A DNA stretch of 64,000 nt, from the NCBI RefSeq assembly GCF_900142915.1, contig NZ_FRCM01000006.1:447503-511502 (forward strand), read 5' to 3'. Of this stretch, positions 31,501 to 40,905 are shown in pieces. Each line of letters begins with the position of its first letter. Position 1 is the first letter of the stretch. This DNA is from Mucilaginibacter sp. OK098 (GTDB taxonomy: Bacteria > Bacteroidota > Bacteroidia > Sphingobacteriales > Sphingobacteriaceae). The position numbers and the translations under genes are program-made. A model generated the notes under the pieces. That model was given only the letters and a program-made list of their open reading frames with translations, was not told the origin of the DNA and did no database searches.

Positions 31501-33945
31501 TTAAAACTTATAAGCCAATGTTGTTAACAACTGGCGCGGGGCAATTGGCGTAATGCTATAATTATCATGGATCAGATAATTCAATGTATTGGTAACATTA
31601 GTTACACTTGCCAATAGCGAGAACTTTTTATAAGTATATCCGGCAGAAAGGTCAAGTGTTGTAAAGCCGCCAACGGGAACCAGCCGGCTGTAGGCTTGTA
31701 TTTGCTGAACCGCGTTGTTGTAGCCCGCCATCCTCCTGCCTGTATAAAATGCTGTTGCTCCAACCTTAAACCCTTTTAGGGTTGGATTGCCAAATGTATA
31801 GAACAGGGTTGCATTAGCCGTACTTACCGGGCTGATAACTAATCGCTCGCCCAATATAGGCGATCCTTTTAAACCCGACACTTTTGTATAGCGTGCATTG
31901 TTGTAAGAATAGCCCATAATAAAGTAAAAATTCTTTGAAATATGGCCCGTTACATCAACATCAAAACCATCACTGGTAGTTTCTCCGTTAAGTTGTTTAA
32001 GGGTGTTATCACTGTTAATGGAGCCATCGGCTTTAAAGGGCGCTACCACAGCCAGGTTGCTGTTAATAATACGGTACACGCTCAAGTTAGCAATGATCTT
32101 GCCGTCAAACAATTCATTTTTTAAACCTGCTTCATACTGGTTCACCAGCGATGGCTTAAGGCCCTGCCCTGTGTTTACATCTGTGCCGCTATTAACCATA
32201 AAGTTATTGCTGTAGCTTATATATACCGAGCTTGTACTAACGGGCTGGTATATGAACGCTACTTTTGGTGAAAATGCACGATCATACCGGGTTATAGCCG
32301 TTCCATTGCCTGAAATTTGTTTTTGCAGGTATTGAATATTGGTTTGATAGGTTTGCTGCCATGACCACCGGATCCCTGCCAATACTTTAATTTTATCTGT
32401 AAGGCTCACCAGGTCCTGCACATAAGTGCCTAAACGATATACTGGGGCCGTAGTGCGCGCTGTATCTGTAGCGTTTGGAATATCGGTACGCTGAGTATAT
32501 TTATTCAGGTCAATAGTATTTATCTTATCATAAACATAAGTGCTGATATTTTTGCCGGCAACGCTGTAGCCATTGGTAACGTTTACAACTTTGGTAACAT
32601 CGGTTCCAACTAATATTTGATGGCTTATTGAGCCGGTTTTAAATTTACCGGTTAAATTTACCTGGCCGGTGTAGTCATTTTCAATAGTTTTTGCGCGGGC
32701 CAGTCCCCTGTTCCATTCGCCTGTTGCGCTTACCGTATTGGGCAAGCTGGCCTGGTACGAGTCTATGTGGGTCCCCTGCCCGGATATAATAGCATTTAAG
32801 TGCCAGTTATCATTAAACTGGTGGTTTAAAGTGGCCATACCAGAAAACTGATCCATATGGCTATATGCCCATGAAGTGTTGATGTATTGTGAGCGTGGCA
32901 CCATTGTAGGAATTGCCTGGCCATTATTTAAAGATCCTATGCCAAAATCGGGGGTCAGGCTTTCTTTTAAATAATCGCCCTCAACCAGCAGGGTTGTTTT
33001 TTTTCCGAGGTTAAATAATAAAGAAGGATTTACATATTTCCGCTCGGTATAAACGTGGTTGCGGTAGCTGCCGTCGTTTTCATAAACCCCGATCAGTCTA
33101 AAGGCCACATCTTGACTAAGGGGCCCATAAATGTCAACACTGGGCTTAAACATATTGTAACTTCCGTACCGCATGGAAACCTCGCCGCCACTCTCAAATT
33201 GCGGCTTTTTTGTAACCATATTAATAATAAGGCCGCCAGATACGTTACCATAAAGCAGTGCCGCACTTCCTTTTAATACCTCTACAGATTCCAGCGTACT
33301 TGCTTCAGGAAAACCGGCAGTATTGGTTAATACACCATCCTTAAAAATGCTGCTTGATGCGCCGGTTATACCAATACTGTATCCACGGGCAGAAAACGTT
33401 TCACCTACGCCGCCTCGTGTTTGCGTTAACGAAACACCACTTACATTTTTAATGGCATCACCCAAACGGTTAATCTGCTGGTCTTCAATAACCCGGCTGC
33501 TTACCGTTCCGGTACTTTGAGGAAGATCAAGGGCGCGAATATTCGCTTTATCCAATGATACAGGCTTAGGCGTTCTATTTGCACTAATAACTACCTCATT
33601 AAGCTTCGCCGAATTTTCGGTTAATGTAAAATTTACTGTAGCTGTTTTTGAGGCCAGCACGGTAACCGGCTTTTCCTGGCTTTGTGTTCCAACAAATGAA
33701 ACCACCAAAGTGTAGCTCCCGGGCTTAATATTACTGATAACAAAGCTACCATCGTCCCTGGTACTGGTCGTTCTGTTTAGTTCCTTTACAGATACGGTTA
33801 CAAATGCTGCTGGCTGGCCATCAGATGTTTTAACTATCCCTGAAATTTTGCCGGTTGCAAGGTCGTCGTCTGCTTTAACGATGTTGCAAACTAACACCAG
33901 CATCAAAAAAAAGAATGTAGTAGATAAGTTGTATATTATTTTCAC
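31501..33945 (-). CDS. TonB-dependent siderophore receptor
   Basis: 814-residue outer-membrane receptor. The signal peptide (about 1-25) is followed by a carboxypeptidase-regulatory-like domain (about 30-115), a plug domain (about 120-250: VVISANRTPKPVSL, SARGYSIGITGASSSIFKDGV, VEVLKGSAALLYGNVSGGLIN) and a 22-strand barrel ending LLTTLAYKF. The LLYG...GG.IN phrase and overall pattern fit ferrisiderophore receptors (FhuA/FecA class). No periplasmic or inner-membrane transporter is adjacent. A palindrome directly upstream (33952) may be a metal-responsive operator. Confidence 0.92.
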   Translation of the reverse strand: MKIIYNLSTTFFFLMLVLVCNIVKADDDLATGKISGIVKTSDGQPAAFVTVSVKELNRTTSTRDDGSFVISNIKPGSYTLVVSFVGTQSQEKPVTVLASKTATVNFTLTENSAKLNEVVISANRTPKPVSLDKANIRALDLPQSTGTVSSRVIEDQQINRLGDAIKNVSGVSLTQTRGGVGETFSARGYSIGITGASSSIFKDGVLTNTAGFPEASTLESVEVLKGSAALLYGNVSGGLIINMVTKKPQFESGGEVSMRYGSYNMFKPSVDIYGPLSQDVAFRLIGVYENDGSYRNHVYTERKYVNPSLLFNLGKKTTLLVEGDYLKESLTPDFGIGSLNNGQAIPTMVPRSQYINTSWAYSHMDQFSGMATLNHQFNDNWHLNAIISGQGTHIDSYQASLPNTVSATGEWNRGLARAKTIENDYTGQVNLTGKFKTGSISHQILVGTDVTKVVNVTNGYSVAGKNISTYVYDKINTIDLNKYTQRTDIPNATDTARTTAPVYRLGTYVQDLVSLTDKIKVLAGIRWSWQQTYQTNIQYLQKQISGNGTAITRYDRAFSPKVAFIYQPVSTSSVYISYSNNFMVNSGTDVNTGQGLKPSLVNQYEAGLKNELFDGKIIANLSVYRIINSNLAVVAPFKADGSINSDNTLKQLNGETTSDGFDVDVTGHISKNFYFIMGYSYNNARYTKVSGLKGSPILGERLVISPVSTANATLFYTFGNPTLKGFKVGATAFYTGRRMAGYNNAVQQIQAYSRLVPVGGFTTLDLSAGYTYKKFSLLASVTNVTNTLNYLIHDNYSITPIAPRQLLTTLAYKF

Positions 33946-33951
33946 GCTTTA

Positions 33952-33970
33952 TTTAGATTAAGTCTAATTA
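33952..33970. promoter_or_regulatory. Candidate metal-responsive operator
   Basis: TTTAGATTAAGTCTAATTA is a near palindrome (TTAGA-N5-TCTAA core) just 6 bp upstream of the receptor start codon. Its spacing and TTAG/CTAA ends resemble DtxR/IdeR-type iron boxes. In this position a repressor would block initiation. Inference only. Confidence 0.35.
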
Positions 33971-34124
33971 AGCGCAAAGATATAATCACAATCTGAATTA
34001 TAAAATATTATTTATAATTAGTTTAAATAAGCGTTGCAAATATTAATGCACCCGCTTCAAAAGATGCATAATATTCTATTAACTAATCTTATAAAGAACG
34101 ACTGAAGGCTTTTTATTCATTATT

Positions 34125-35777
34125 TTAATTATTGTTGGTTTTGTAGGCTGCAAGCCCGCTGTTTAAATACTTTAAATAATTCTGTGGGTCAAAATCAGCA
34201 CCCTGCGGCGGCACCAGGGGCAGCTGTGTACCCGGATCAAGCAATACATAAAAAGGCTGCGAATTTGCCTGGAATCTGCTGGTTTGCAAATAGCTCCATT
34301 TATTGCCTATTGTTTTAATACTTCTGCCTTCGGGCGTTGTAGTTTCTTCATTAGCGGCCAGGGTTGTTTTATCGTCTACATATAACTGGATCAGCACATA
34401 ATCCCCGGTAATGGTTTGGTAAACTTGCTTATCTGTCCAAACGTTGGCTTCCATTTTCCGGCAGTTTACGCAGGCATGGCCGGTAAAATCTATCATAACA
34501 GGCTTATGTACCTTTTTTGCGAAGGCCAGGCCTTCATCATAATCAAAAAACGGATTGAAGCCTTTGGGCTTGTCGAACAAAGCCGCATATTTATGAGGCT
34601 GATCATCAGCCTGTAGGCTGCTACCTGTATTATTGTTCCCACCGGGCGAATAAAGGTCGAAATCCTGCGTTGCCTGCGGAGGGAGGAATGCCGAGATTGA
34701 TTTTAGCGGGGCTCCCCACAAACCCGGTACCATATACATGGTAAATGATAATACAATGATAGCCAGGAATAGCCTTGGCACCGAAATGTAAGGCAGCGGA
34801 CTATCATGCGAGAATGTTAATTTCCCCAGCAGATAAAATCCCATTAAAGCAAATATCACTATCCAAAGCACCAGGAATATTTCCCGGTCAAACCAATGCC
34901 AGTGATAGGCCAGGTCGACATTGGAAAGGAACTTTAACGCCAGAGCAAGTTCAAGAAAACCTAAAGTTACCTTAACACTATTAAGCCAGCCGCCAGACTG
35001 CGGCAGCGATTTGAGAAGGCTCGGAAACAAAGCAAAAATTACAAACGGGATTGCAAGAGCAAGCGCAAAACCGAACATGCCGATTGCAGGCCCCAGCAGC
35101 GCACCGCTTGTAGCAGCCTGTACCAGCAAGGTACCTATTATAGGGCCTGTGCAACTGAAAGAAACCAGTGCCAGCGTTGCTGCCATAAAGAATAATCCGG
35201 CAAGGCCACCCTTATCCGAGTTTTGATCCATTTTGTTTACCCATGAATTAGGTAAAGTGATCTCAAATGCTCCTAAAAATGAGGCTGCAAAAGCTACGAT
35301 CAGCAAAAAGAAACCGAAATTAAAGATGCCGTTGGTCGACAGGCTGTTTAATGCATCTGCCCCGAAAATTATGGTAACCAGCAATCCCATCACCACATAA
35401 ATGGCTATAATGCTGATGCCATAGATAATGGCTTTTGCTACAGCGCTGCCTTTTTTATCGCCTGATTTTGTAAAATAGCTCACCGTTAACGGAAGCATCG
35501 GAAAAATACAGGGCATTAACAGTGCTGCAAAGCCCCCTCCAATCCCGGCCAGGAAAATGGCCCATAACGATTTGTTTTCCTGTTTCTTAGCTACAGCTTT
35601 TGCCTGTTTCACTGTAACGGGCTTTTCAATTTTTGGCCTGGCAGGATCCGGTGTTGAAGGACTAAACTGCACCCCTGCCGAGGATACCGAATCCTGCGCT
35701 TTAACATGGTTAAAAGCAAACAACATTCCAAAAGCCAGGAACATTAATAGCAACAATTTATGTTTGTTAAGTATCAT
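34125..35777 (-). CDS. dsbD: DsbD-type thiol:disulfide interchange protein (membrane + C-terminal domains)
   Basis: 550 residues. The signal peptide is followed by a linker, eight membrane segments (about 72-355), and a C-terminal thioredoxin domain. The paired membrane cysteines are C90 (MPCIFP) and C209 (SFSCTGP); the thioredoxin site is C436-V-N-C439. The protein carries electrons from cytoplasmic thioredoxin to periplasmic acceptors. The usual N-terminal periplasmic domain is absent and is encoded separately at 36178, with a small lipoprotein gene between. The five TlpA-like proteins at 38421-44589 are plausible recipients of the electrons. Confidence 0.92.
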   Translation of the reverse strand: MILNKHKLLLLMFLAFGMLFAFNHVKAQDSVSSAGVQFSPSTPDPARPKIEKPVTVKQAKAVAKKQENKSLWAIFLAGIGGGFAALLMPCIFPMLPLTVSYFTKSGDKKGSAVAKAIIYGISIIAIYVVMGLLVTIIFGADALNSLSTNGIFNFGFFLLIVAFAASFLGAFEITLPNSWVNKMDQNSDKGGLAGLFFMAATLALVSFSCTGPIIGTLLVQAATSGALLGPAIGMFGFALALAIPFVIFALFPSLLKSLPQSGGWLNSVKVTLGFLELALALKFLSNVDLAYHWHWFDREIFLVLWIVIFALMGFYLLGKLTFSHDSPLPYISVPRLFLAIIVLSFTMYMVPGLWGAPLKSISAFLPPQATQDFDLYSPGGNNNTGSSLQADDQPHKYAALFDKPKGFNPFFDYDEGLAFAKKVHKPVMIDFTGHACVNCRKMEANVWTDKQVYQTITGDYVLIQLYVDDKTTLAANEETTTPEGRSIKTIGNKWSYLQTSRFQANSQPFYVLLDPGTQLPLVPPQGADFDPQNYLKYLNSGLAAYKTNNN

Positions 35778-35792
35778 AATTTATAATAAATT

Positions 35793-36164
35793 TTAATTTG
35801 GCACCTTCATTATTTTAACCTGTTCCACAATTCCTGTGGCTAAAAGCTGGTCTTTTAGCAGCTGCACCTGTTCAAAATCATTTGTGCGGAATGACAATAA
35901 AAAGATCCGTGAATTGCCATATGATGTGCGGTTCACGATATTATAAGGCAGAAAATTAAATTCGTCATCATAACTGCGCATATCTGAAAGCCATTTTACC
36001 GGCGCTACTACAATTTCGAGCTTATAAAGGCAAGTTGCAGGATCCCTGGTAACCGGTTTTTCTGCCAGCGTACCTTCATGTTTTACCGCACATGAAAACA
36101 GCATAAAACTATATACAAGGCAAAGGCATAGCCCGGGGTAGCCCCAAATCCGCATCTTTTTCAT
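35793..36164 (-). CDS. Small lipoprotein between the two DsbD genes
   Basis: 123 residues. The signal sequence ends in a lipobox-like LFSC, so it is probably lipid-anchored. The mature part (YKLEIVVAPVKWLSDMRSYDDEFNF, then SFRTNDFEQVQLLKDQLLATGIVEQV) resembles no family that I recognise. It lies 15 bp upstream of dsbD and 13 bp downstream of the separate N-terminal DsbD domain gene, so it belongs to their operon. It may help assemble the split DsbD. That is inference. Confidence 0.7.
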   Translation of the reverse strand: MKKMRIWGYPGLCLCLVYSFMLFSCAVKHEGTLAEKPVTRDPATCLYKLEIVVAPVKWLSDMRSYDDEFNFLPYNIVNRTSYGNSRIFLLSFRTNDFEQVQLLKDQLLATGIVEQVKIMKVPN

Positions 36165-36177
36165 TTAAAAAATTGAT

Positions 36178-36627
36178 TTATTTTACCTGTACACTAAACT
36201 CAAGGTTATCAGGAGGCAGGCATTGATGATCGTTACAGGTCATGTACTCTAGCGTGCCTTTTACGGTGGCCTGTCCTGTTTTTAATTTTATTTTTTGCTG
36301 AAAAACAACCTCGTGTTCAAAAAAGCTCACATCCATGCTAAACACCTTTTCATTCCTGGTTATGGGGGTTGGTTCTACAGTTTTGCCTATCAGCGTATAT
36401 GATGCCGACGGCGGGAAAGCTATAGTGGTTTTTACAGGGCCGCCATCTTTTACAAATTGCGAATACAGGTGCCAGCCATCATCAATAGTGGCCTTAATAA
36501 AAACCACGGCTTCGTTATTACCGGTTTTTTTTGCGCCATAGCTCCAGTGTACCGGTGTAAGGATCTGCGCTTTTGCGGCTACAGCAAACAGTAATAGTAT
36601 TACTGCGGATGTGATTATTTTTTTCAT
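36178..36627 (-). CDS. DsbD N-terminal domain protein (periplasmic)
   Basis: 149 residues with a signal peptide (about 1-21, ending AKA) and an immunoglobulin-like domain equal to the N-terminal DsbD domain. DDGWHLYSQF is the usual early phrase. The redox pair is in TCNDHQCLPP near the C-terminus, matching the C-x5-C site in Escherichia coli DsbD (CADAGFCYPP). It should accept electrons from the membrane part (34125) and hand them to periplasmic client oxidoreductases. Encoding it apart from the membrane domain makes this a split DsbD. Confidence 0.87.
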   Translation of the reverse strand: MKKIITSAVILLLFAVAAKAQILTPVHWSYGAKKTGNNEAVVFIKATIDDGWHLYSQFVKDGGPVKTTIAFPPSASYTLIGKTVEPTPITRNEKVFSMDVSFFEHEVVFQQKIKLKTGQATVKGTLEYMTCNDHQCLPPDNLEFSVQVK

Positions 36628-36656
36628 TTGTTTAGCTTTTTTATTTGATGATATTT

Positions 36657-37727
36657 TTATTGAACTACCGGTTGCGGTAAACGACCTATAGGATGATAAC
36701 CCGTAAACTCCGTATCGGTAGAAACATAGCCTTCTTTTACCGGCTCTTCCTTTACCAGGTCTGTACTCAGGTATTTTTTATTGCTATCGCATAACAGTGT
36801 TACTACCACAGCATCCGCGCCCAGCTTTTCTTTTAGTTTAATGGCTCCAATAACATTTGCTCCTGATGAGATGCCTACCGCCAGTCCCAATTGCCTTGAT
36901 AGCTTTTGCGCCATAATAATAGCATCGCCATCATTGGCCTGCACCACTTCATCCAGTTCGCCAAGGTTTACAATGGCAGGTATAAACTCATCTGAGATTC
37001 CCTGTATGCGATGGCTGCCTACTTTATAACCTGTTGTAAGCGTAGGGCTTTCGGCCGGCTCAAGCGGGTGGATCTTTATACCAGGAGCCATACTTTTAAG
37101 ATATTTGCCTGTACCCATTACCGTACCACCTGTGCCTACGCCTGCAACAAACGCATCCGGGGTTTTACCTATGCTTTTTAGCTGCTGCCAAATTTCGGGG
37201 CCAGTTGTGCGTTCATGCGCTTCAGCGTTATACTGGTTTTCAAACTGCCGGGGCAAAAAATATTTGTCCGCGCTTTTATGCAGGTACTCTGCTAATGCTA
37301 TGCTGCCCTTAAACCCACCATCCGCTTTGCTTACCGGGTGCACTTTGGCGCCCAGGCTCCTGATGATATCAAACCGCTCCTTACTCAGCCACTCGGGCAT
37401 CATGATCATTACTTCATGCCCCAGCGCTCTTCCAATGGCCGCGAAAGAAATACCTGTATTACCCGAGGTTGCCTCCACTATTATGTCTGCCGGTTTTATT
37501 GTATTGTTTTTATAAGCCTGGTACATTATATAAAGCGCCATACGATCCTTTACACTGCCGGTAAGGTTGTAATGTTCACATTTAACGTAAATATTTCCTG
37601 TTGCTCCTTTATACTCATATTGTAATTCAAGCATTGGGGTATTACCTACCAGGAACCACAAATGCCTGAATTTTTTTTCGAGCGTGGCTGATAGGTTTGT
37701 TGAAATTGTATCCACTTCTGTTTCCAT
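36657..37727 (-). CDS. Cysteine synthase-like PLP-dependent enzyme
   Basis: 356 residues, fold type II PLP enzyme of the cysteine synthase/cystathionine beta-synthase family. The Schiff-base lysine is Lys60 in NLTGSVKDR. The SGNTGI loop and the GTGGTVMGTG phosphate loop are present. The likely reaction is beta-replacement with sulfide or a related nucleophile, forming cysteine or an analogue. I start it at 37727 (METEVDTIST); the open frame upstream has no initiation support. It lies 30 bp upstream of the DsbD operon on the same strand, tying sulfur metabolism to thiol redox, and faces an Lrp/AsnC regulator. Confidence 0.88.
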   Translation of the reverse strand: METEVDTISTNLSATLEKKFRHLWFLVGNTPMLELQYEYKGATGNIYVKCEHYNLTGSVKDRMALYIMYQAYKNNTIKPADIIVEATSGNTGISFAAIGRALGHEVMIMMPEWLSKERFDIIRSLGAKVHPVSKADGGFKGSIALAEYLHKSADKYFLPRQFENQYNAEAHERTTGPEIWQQLKSIGKTPDAFVAGVGTGGTVMGTGKYLKSMAPGIKIHPLEPAESPTLTTGYKVGSHRIQGISDEFIPAIVNLGELDEVVQANDGDAIIMAQKLSRQLGLAVGISSGANVIGAIKLKEKLGADAVVVTLLCDSNKKYLSTDLVKEEPVKEGYVSTDTEFTGYHPIGRLPQPVVQ

Positions 37728-37900
37728 TTTTAAAGCTTTAATTTCAATAAAATTGCGAATTACCAATTTTAAACACAATACTTTCAAATAATTCCGTAAA
37801 TTTTATGCTATATTTATCTTTTATTGTAATATTTTACAGCTTTAAATATCTAAGCGCTTTTAAACAGGATTATTTTCAGTTCACTTTTTACCCGTATAAT

Positions 37901-38365
37901 ATGAGCACATCAGAATTAGACCCCACAGATGTTGAAATACTAAAGCTTTTGCAAAAGGACGCCTCTTTAACAAATAAGGAGATCTCCTATAAGCTGCACA
38001 AATCAATAGCCACCATACATGAAAGAATAAGGCGTTTAAAAGAACAAGGCTATATTCTGCGTACGGTTGCTATCCTCGACAAAAAGAAGATCAATAAAAC
38101 CCTGATCGCTTTTAGCCAGGTACTTTTGAATGACCATACCGCTGATACCTTAAGTACCTTTGAACGCGAAATACTCAAATTCCCCGAGGTTATGGAATGC
38201 TTTCAAATGACCGGCACTTTTGATTTCATCCTCCGGGTAGCTACCCGGGATATGGAGGAATACCATCATTTTTACCGAAAGCTGGGCACATTGCCCCGCA
38301 TCACCTCCGTGCAAAGCTTTTTTGTACTGTCAGAAACTAAAAGCGATACCGCTTATCCTTTGTAA
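37901..38365 (+). CDS. Lrp/AsnC family transcriptional regulator
   Basis: 154 residues. The N-terminal winged helix (LDPTDVEILKLLQKD, ISYKLHKSIATIHERIRRLKEQGYI) is followed by the RAM/AsnC ligand-binding domain (ECFQMTGTFDFILRVATRDMEEY). I start it at 37901 (MSTSELDPTD); 32 upstream codons are open but unlikely. It diverges from the cysteine-synthase-like gene across a 173-bp gap and may regulate it in response to an amino acid. Confidence 0.92.
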   Translation: MSTSELDPTDVEILKLLQKDASLTNKEISYKLHKSIATIHERIRRLKEQGYILRTVAILDKKKINKTLIAFSQVLLNDHTADTLSTFEREILKFPEVMECFQMTGTFDFILRVATRDMEEYHHFYRKLGTLPRITSVQSFFVLSETKSDTAYPL

Positions 38366-38420
38366 TAATTAACATTTTAAAAAAGAAACTGCCACAGCTA
38401 TGCAGCAGTTCAGCATTGAA

Positions 38421-39563
38421 TTATTTATTAAATAACTCCTTTAGTTTATTGTTCAGGTCATCGCCGCGTAGGTTTTTACCAACTATCTTTCCGTCGGGGC
38501 CAATCAGGAAATTCTGGGGGATAGCCTGTACAGAGTATAGTTGCGCCACCTCATTTTTCCACGACTTCAGGTCTGATACCTGCGTCCATGTTAAATGATC
38601 GTCATGAATGGCTTTTAACCATTTGTCTTTTGCACCAGGCTGATCAAGCGATACGCCGAGTACGGTGAACCCTTTGGCTTTGTAGGTATTAAATGCAACA
38701 ACCACATTGGGGTTTTCGGCCCGGCATGGCCCGCACCAGCTGGCCCAAAAATCAACCAAAACATATTTGCCCTTAAAATCATGCAATGATATGGCTGTGC
38801 CTGCGGTGTCTGCCTGTGTAAAGTCGGGGGCAACAGCACCAACTGCAGTTTTTTTCATTTTTTCAATATCTGCAGCATAATCAACACCCATTTTGGTTGA
38901 GCGCACACTTGCCGAAAGTGAATTATAAACAGGCTCAACCTCAGTAACATCAGGTACCGAACCTGCATAGTTTTTTAGCGCAAACATGCTCATTAACGAG
39001 TTTGGGTTGGCTTTTATAAATGCCAGGTAAACGGCTTTTTGCTCTTTTTCAATAGCATCGCTTCTTTTTTCAATATCGTCGCTAAATTCTTTTGTTTTTC
39101 TTTTTTCGGGCGATGCTGCCTGGTAGTCTTTATTCAGCGCTTTCATTTTTTCACTTGCCGGCTCCAATGCAATCTTCAATTTGGTGTTATCTGCATTTAT
39201 GGAGCCGCCAGTAATTTTAGCGTTGTTTATAGAATCAGGGCTAACTACCGAGATGTTCCCGGCTTCTAAATAAAGGTCAATATACCCTACATCATTTGAA
39301 CGGATCCCGGTGCCTTTTTTATTCACTATTAAGTAAGCGCTTTTAGGCTCGCTTAAGGGGCCGCTAAAGGTAAAAACACCGTTGTTTATAGTGGTTGAAT
39401 CTGTTTGCCTGCCCGCGTCATTGCTATACATTAAGTAAGCTTTTGCCGGCGCCGATAATTGGCCTACCTTGCCGTTCAAGGTGTAAGTGGCGGTTTGTGC
39501 CAGTAATACCGAGGGCGTTATAATAACTATAGCTGCCCCTAAAAAAAGTTTAATATTTTTCAT
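38421..39563 (-). CDS. TlpA-like periplasmic thiol oxidoreductase 1
   Basis: 380 residues: signal peptide (about 1-22), a DUF4369-like beta domain (about 25-120), a helical linker, and an AhpC/TSA-thioredoxin domain (about 243-378). The active site is C277-G-P-C280 in DFWASWCGPC. It belongs to the Bacteroidota thioredoxin/ResA branch that reduces extracytoplasmic disulfides. It is the last of five related genes on this strand (38421-44589), and shares only moderate wording with the others. A 173-bp gap with AT-rich DNA separates it from the second. Confidence 0.92.
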   Translation of the reverse strand: MKNIKLFLGAAIVIITPSVLLAQTATYTLNGKVGQLSAPAKAYLMYSNDAGRQTDSTTINNGVFTFSGPLSEPKSAYLIVNKKGTGIRSNDVGYIDLYLEAGNISVVSPDSINNAKITGGSINADNTKLKIALEPASEKMKALNKDYQAASPEKRKTKEFSDDIEKRSDAIEKEQKAVYLAFIKANPNSLMSMFALKNYAGSVPDVTEVEPVYNSLSASVRSTKMGVDYAADIEKMKKTAVGAVAPDFTQADTAGTAISLHDFKGKYVLVDFWASWCGPCRAENPNVVVAFNTYKAKGFTVLGVSLDQPGAKDKWLKAIHDDHLTWTQVSDLKSWKNEVAQLYSVQAIPQNFLIGPDGKIVGKNLRGDDLNNKLKELFNK

Positions 39564-39736
39564 TTTTTGTGTTTAATTAATGTTTTGTAACTCATAAATT
39601 TCAGTATAACCGATATTAACAACACTCATTCCGATGAAATCCGTAAATTTTCTGTTATTTAATGGATTTAGTCATCTATTTTACAGTTTCAACTGGTCTA
39701 CTTTGTTATTACTGTATGTTTTTCCGGTGGCATTAA

Positions 39737-40903
39737 TCAGTTTTTAAATATTGACGCTACCTTTTGATCCCGCTGATCTTCTTCGTTATAAGCGAATCTG
39801 CCAACGATCCTGCCATCAGGGTCGATGAGAATAGTTGTTGGGTATTCGGTAACCGCGAATTGTTTTTGCGATACGTTGTTGGCTTTGTCGTCAACCATTT
39901 GCAGCCAGGGTAATTCACTTTTAACAATATCTTTTGTCCAGGCTTCATTATTGGATTCTGTTGCAATGCCTAATATCTCGAAGCCTTTATCATGGTATTT
40001 TCCATACAATTCTTTAAGGCGGGGGAAAGCTTGATGGCATGGGCCGCACCAGCTTCCCCAAAAGTCTATCAGTACATATTTACCTTTAAGCGAGCTGAAT
40101 TTCATGGGGTTGTTTTTGGGATCGTTAAGCGTAAAATCATTAACCGTGCTGCCTATGGCTGATTGTTTACGGCCGGATATATTATCCTCGATACTTTGGG
40201 CGAAGAATCCTTTTTTGAATTTAGGCGATAGCGAACCATATAACTGTTCCAATTCAGCAAGCGTAAGGTCGCGGCAGATATTATCCAGTAGCATAACTGA
40301 AGCAAAGGACGATGGATTTTGCCGGATAATACTTTCAGCTACCTTGTTAGATTCTTTTTTATTATCAGCCATGAATGCATAATAGTCCTTTATCATTGAT
40401 TTATACTTTTGAGTTGATGTATCCACCTTATCACTATCTACATAGGCTTTACCATATTTTGAATATAACTTATCCATCATGGCAGTTTCCAAGGGCTTTG
40501 ATTTTGCATTAAAGCTATCATAAACATCCTGCGCGGCCGAGCCGGTTATTTTTGAGTTGGTAAAATTGTCCATATCGGCAGCCAGGTGAATAACAGAAGG
40601 ATGATCGACCAGGATCCCAAAAGGGGAATAGCCATGTTTGGTCCTTATTTCGAAACTGCTATAAAACATATAGCGCGTAGGTTCCTTAAATGGCCTGGTA
40701 AATGAAAATTTACCATTGGCTATTATGGTACTATCGTGCTTTTCCTTAAGCACATTGTTGTAGATGTGAACGTATTCACCATTGTATCTGGCATCAGCTG
40801 TTCCTTCAATTACAATATTATTTGCACCGGTATTTTGGGCGCCCACTTTGTTTATAGCTGCTATCAGTGCAATAAATAATATTAGTTTTTTTATCGTTCT
40901 CAT
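39737..40903 (-). CDS. TlpA-like periplasmic thiol oxidoreductase 2
   Basis: 388 residues: signal peptide (about 1-22), a DUF4369-like domain, a helical linker, and a thioredoxin domain. The active site is C286-G-P-C289 in DFWGSWCGPC, with Gly instead of the usual Ala before the SWC. The cis-proline loop TEYPTTILID is in place. It follows gene 3 after only 2 bp, which implies cotranscription. Confidence 0.92.
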   Translation of the reverse strand: MRTIKKLILFIALIAAINKVGAQNTGANNIVIEGTADARYNGEYVHIYNNVLKEKHDSTIIANGKFSFTRPFKEPTRYMFYSSFEIRTKHGYSPFGILVDHPSVIHLAADMDNFTNSKITGSAAQDVYDSFNAKSKPLETAMMDKLYSKYGKAYVDSDKVDTSTQKYKSMIKDYYAFMADNKKESNKVAESIIRQNPSSFASVMLLDNICRDLTLAELEQLYGSLSPKFKKGFFAQSIEDNISGRKQSAIGSTVNDFTLNDPKNNPMKFSSLKGKYVLIDFWGSWCGPCHQAFPRLKELYGKYHDKGFEILGIATESNNEAWTKDIVKSELPWLQMVDDKANNVSQKQFAVTEYPTTILIDPDGRIVGRFAYNEEDQRDQKVASIFKN

Positions 40904-40905
40904 AA

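Noticed and set aside
37805..37900. N-terminal extension of the Lrp/AsnC regulator to 37805.
   Set aside because: The extension is hydrophobic and unlike any Lrp protein; the winged helix begins just after MSTSELDPTD at 37901.
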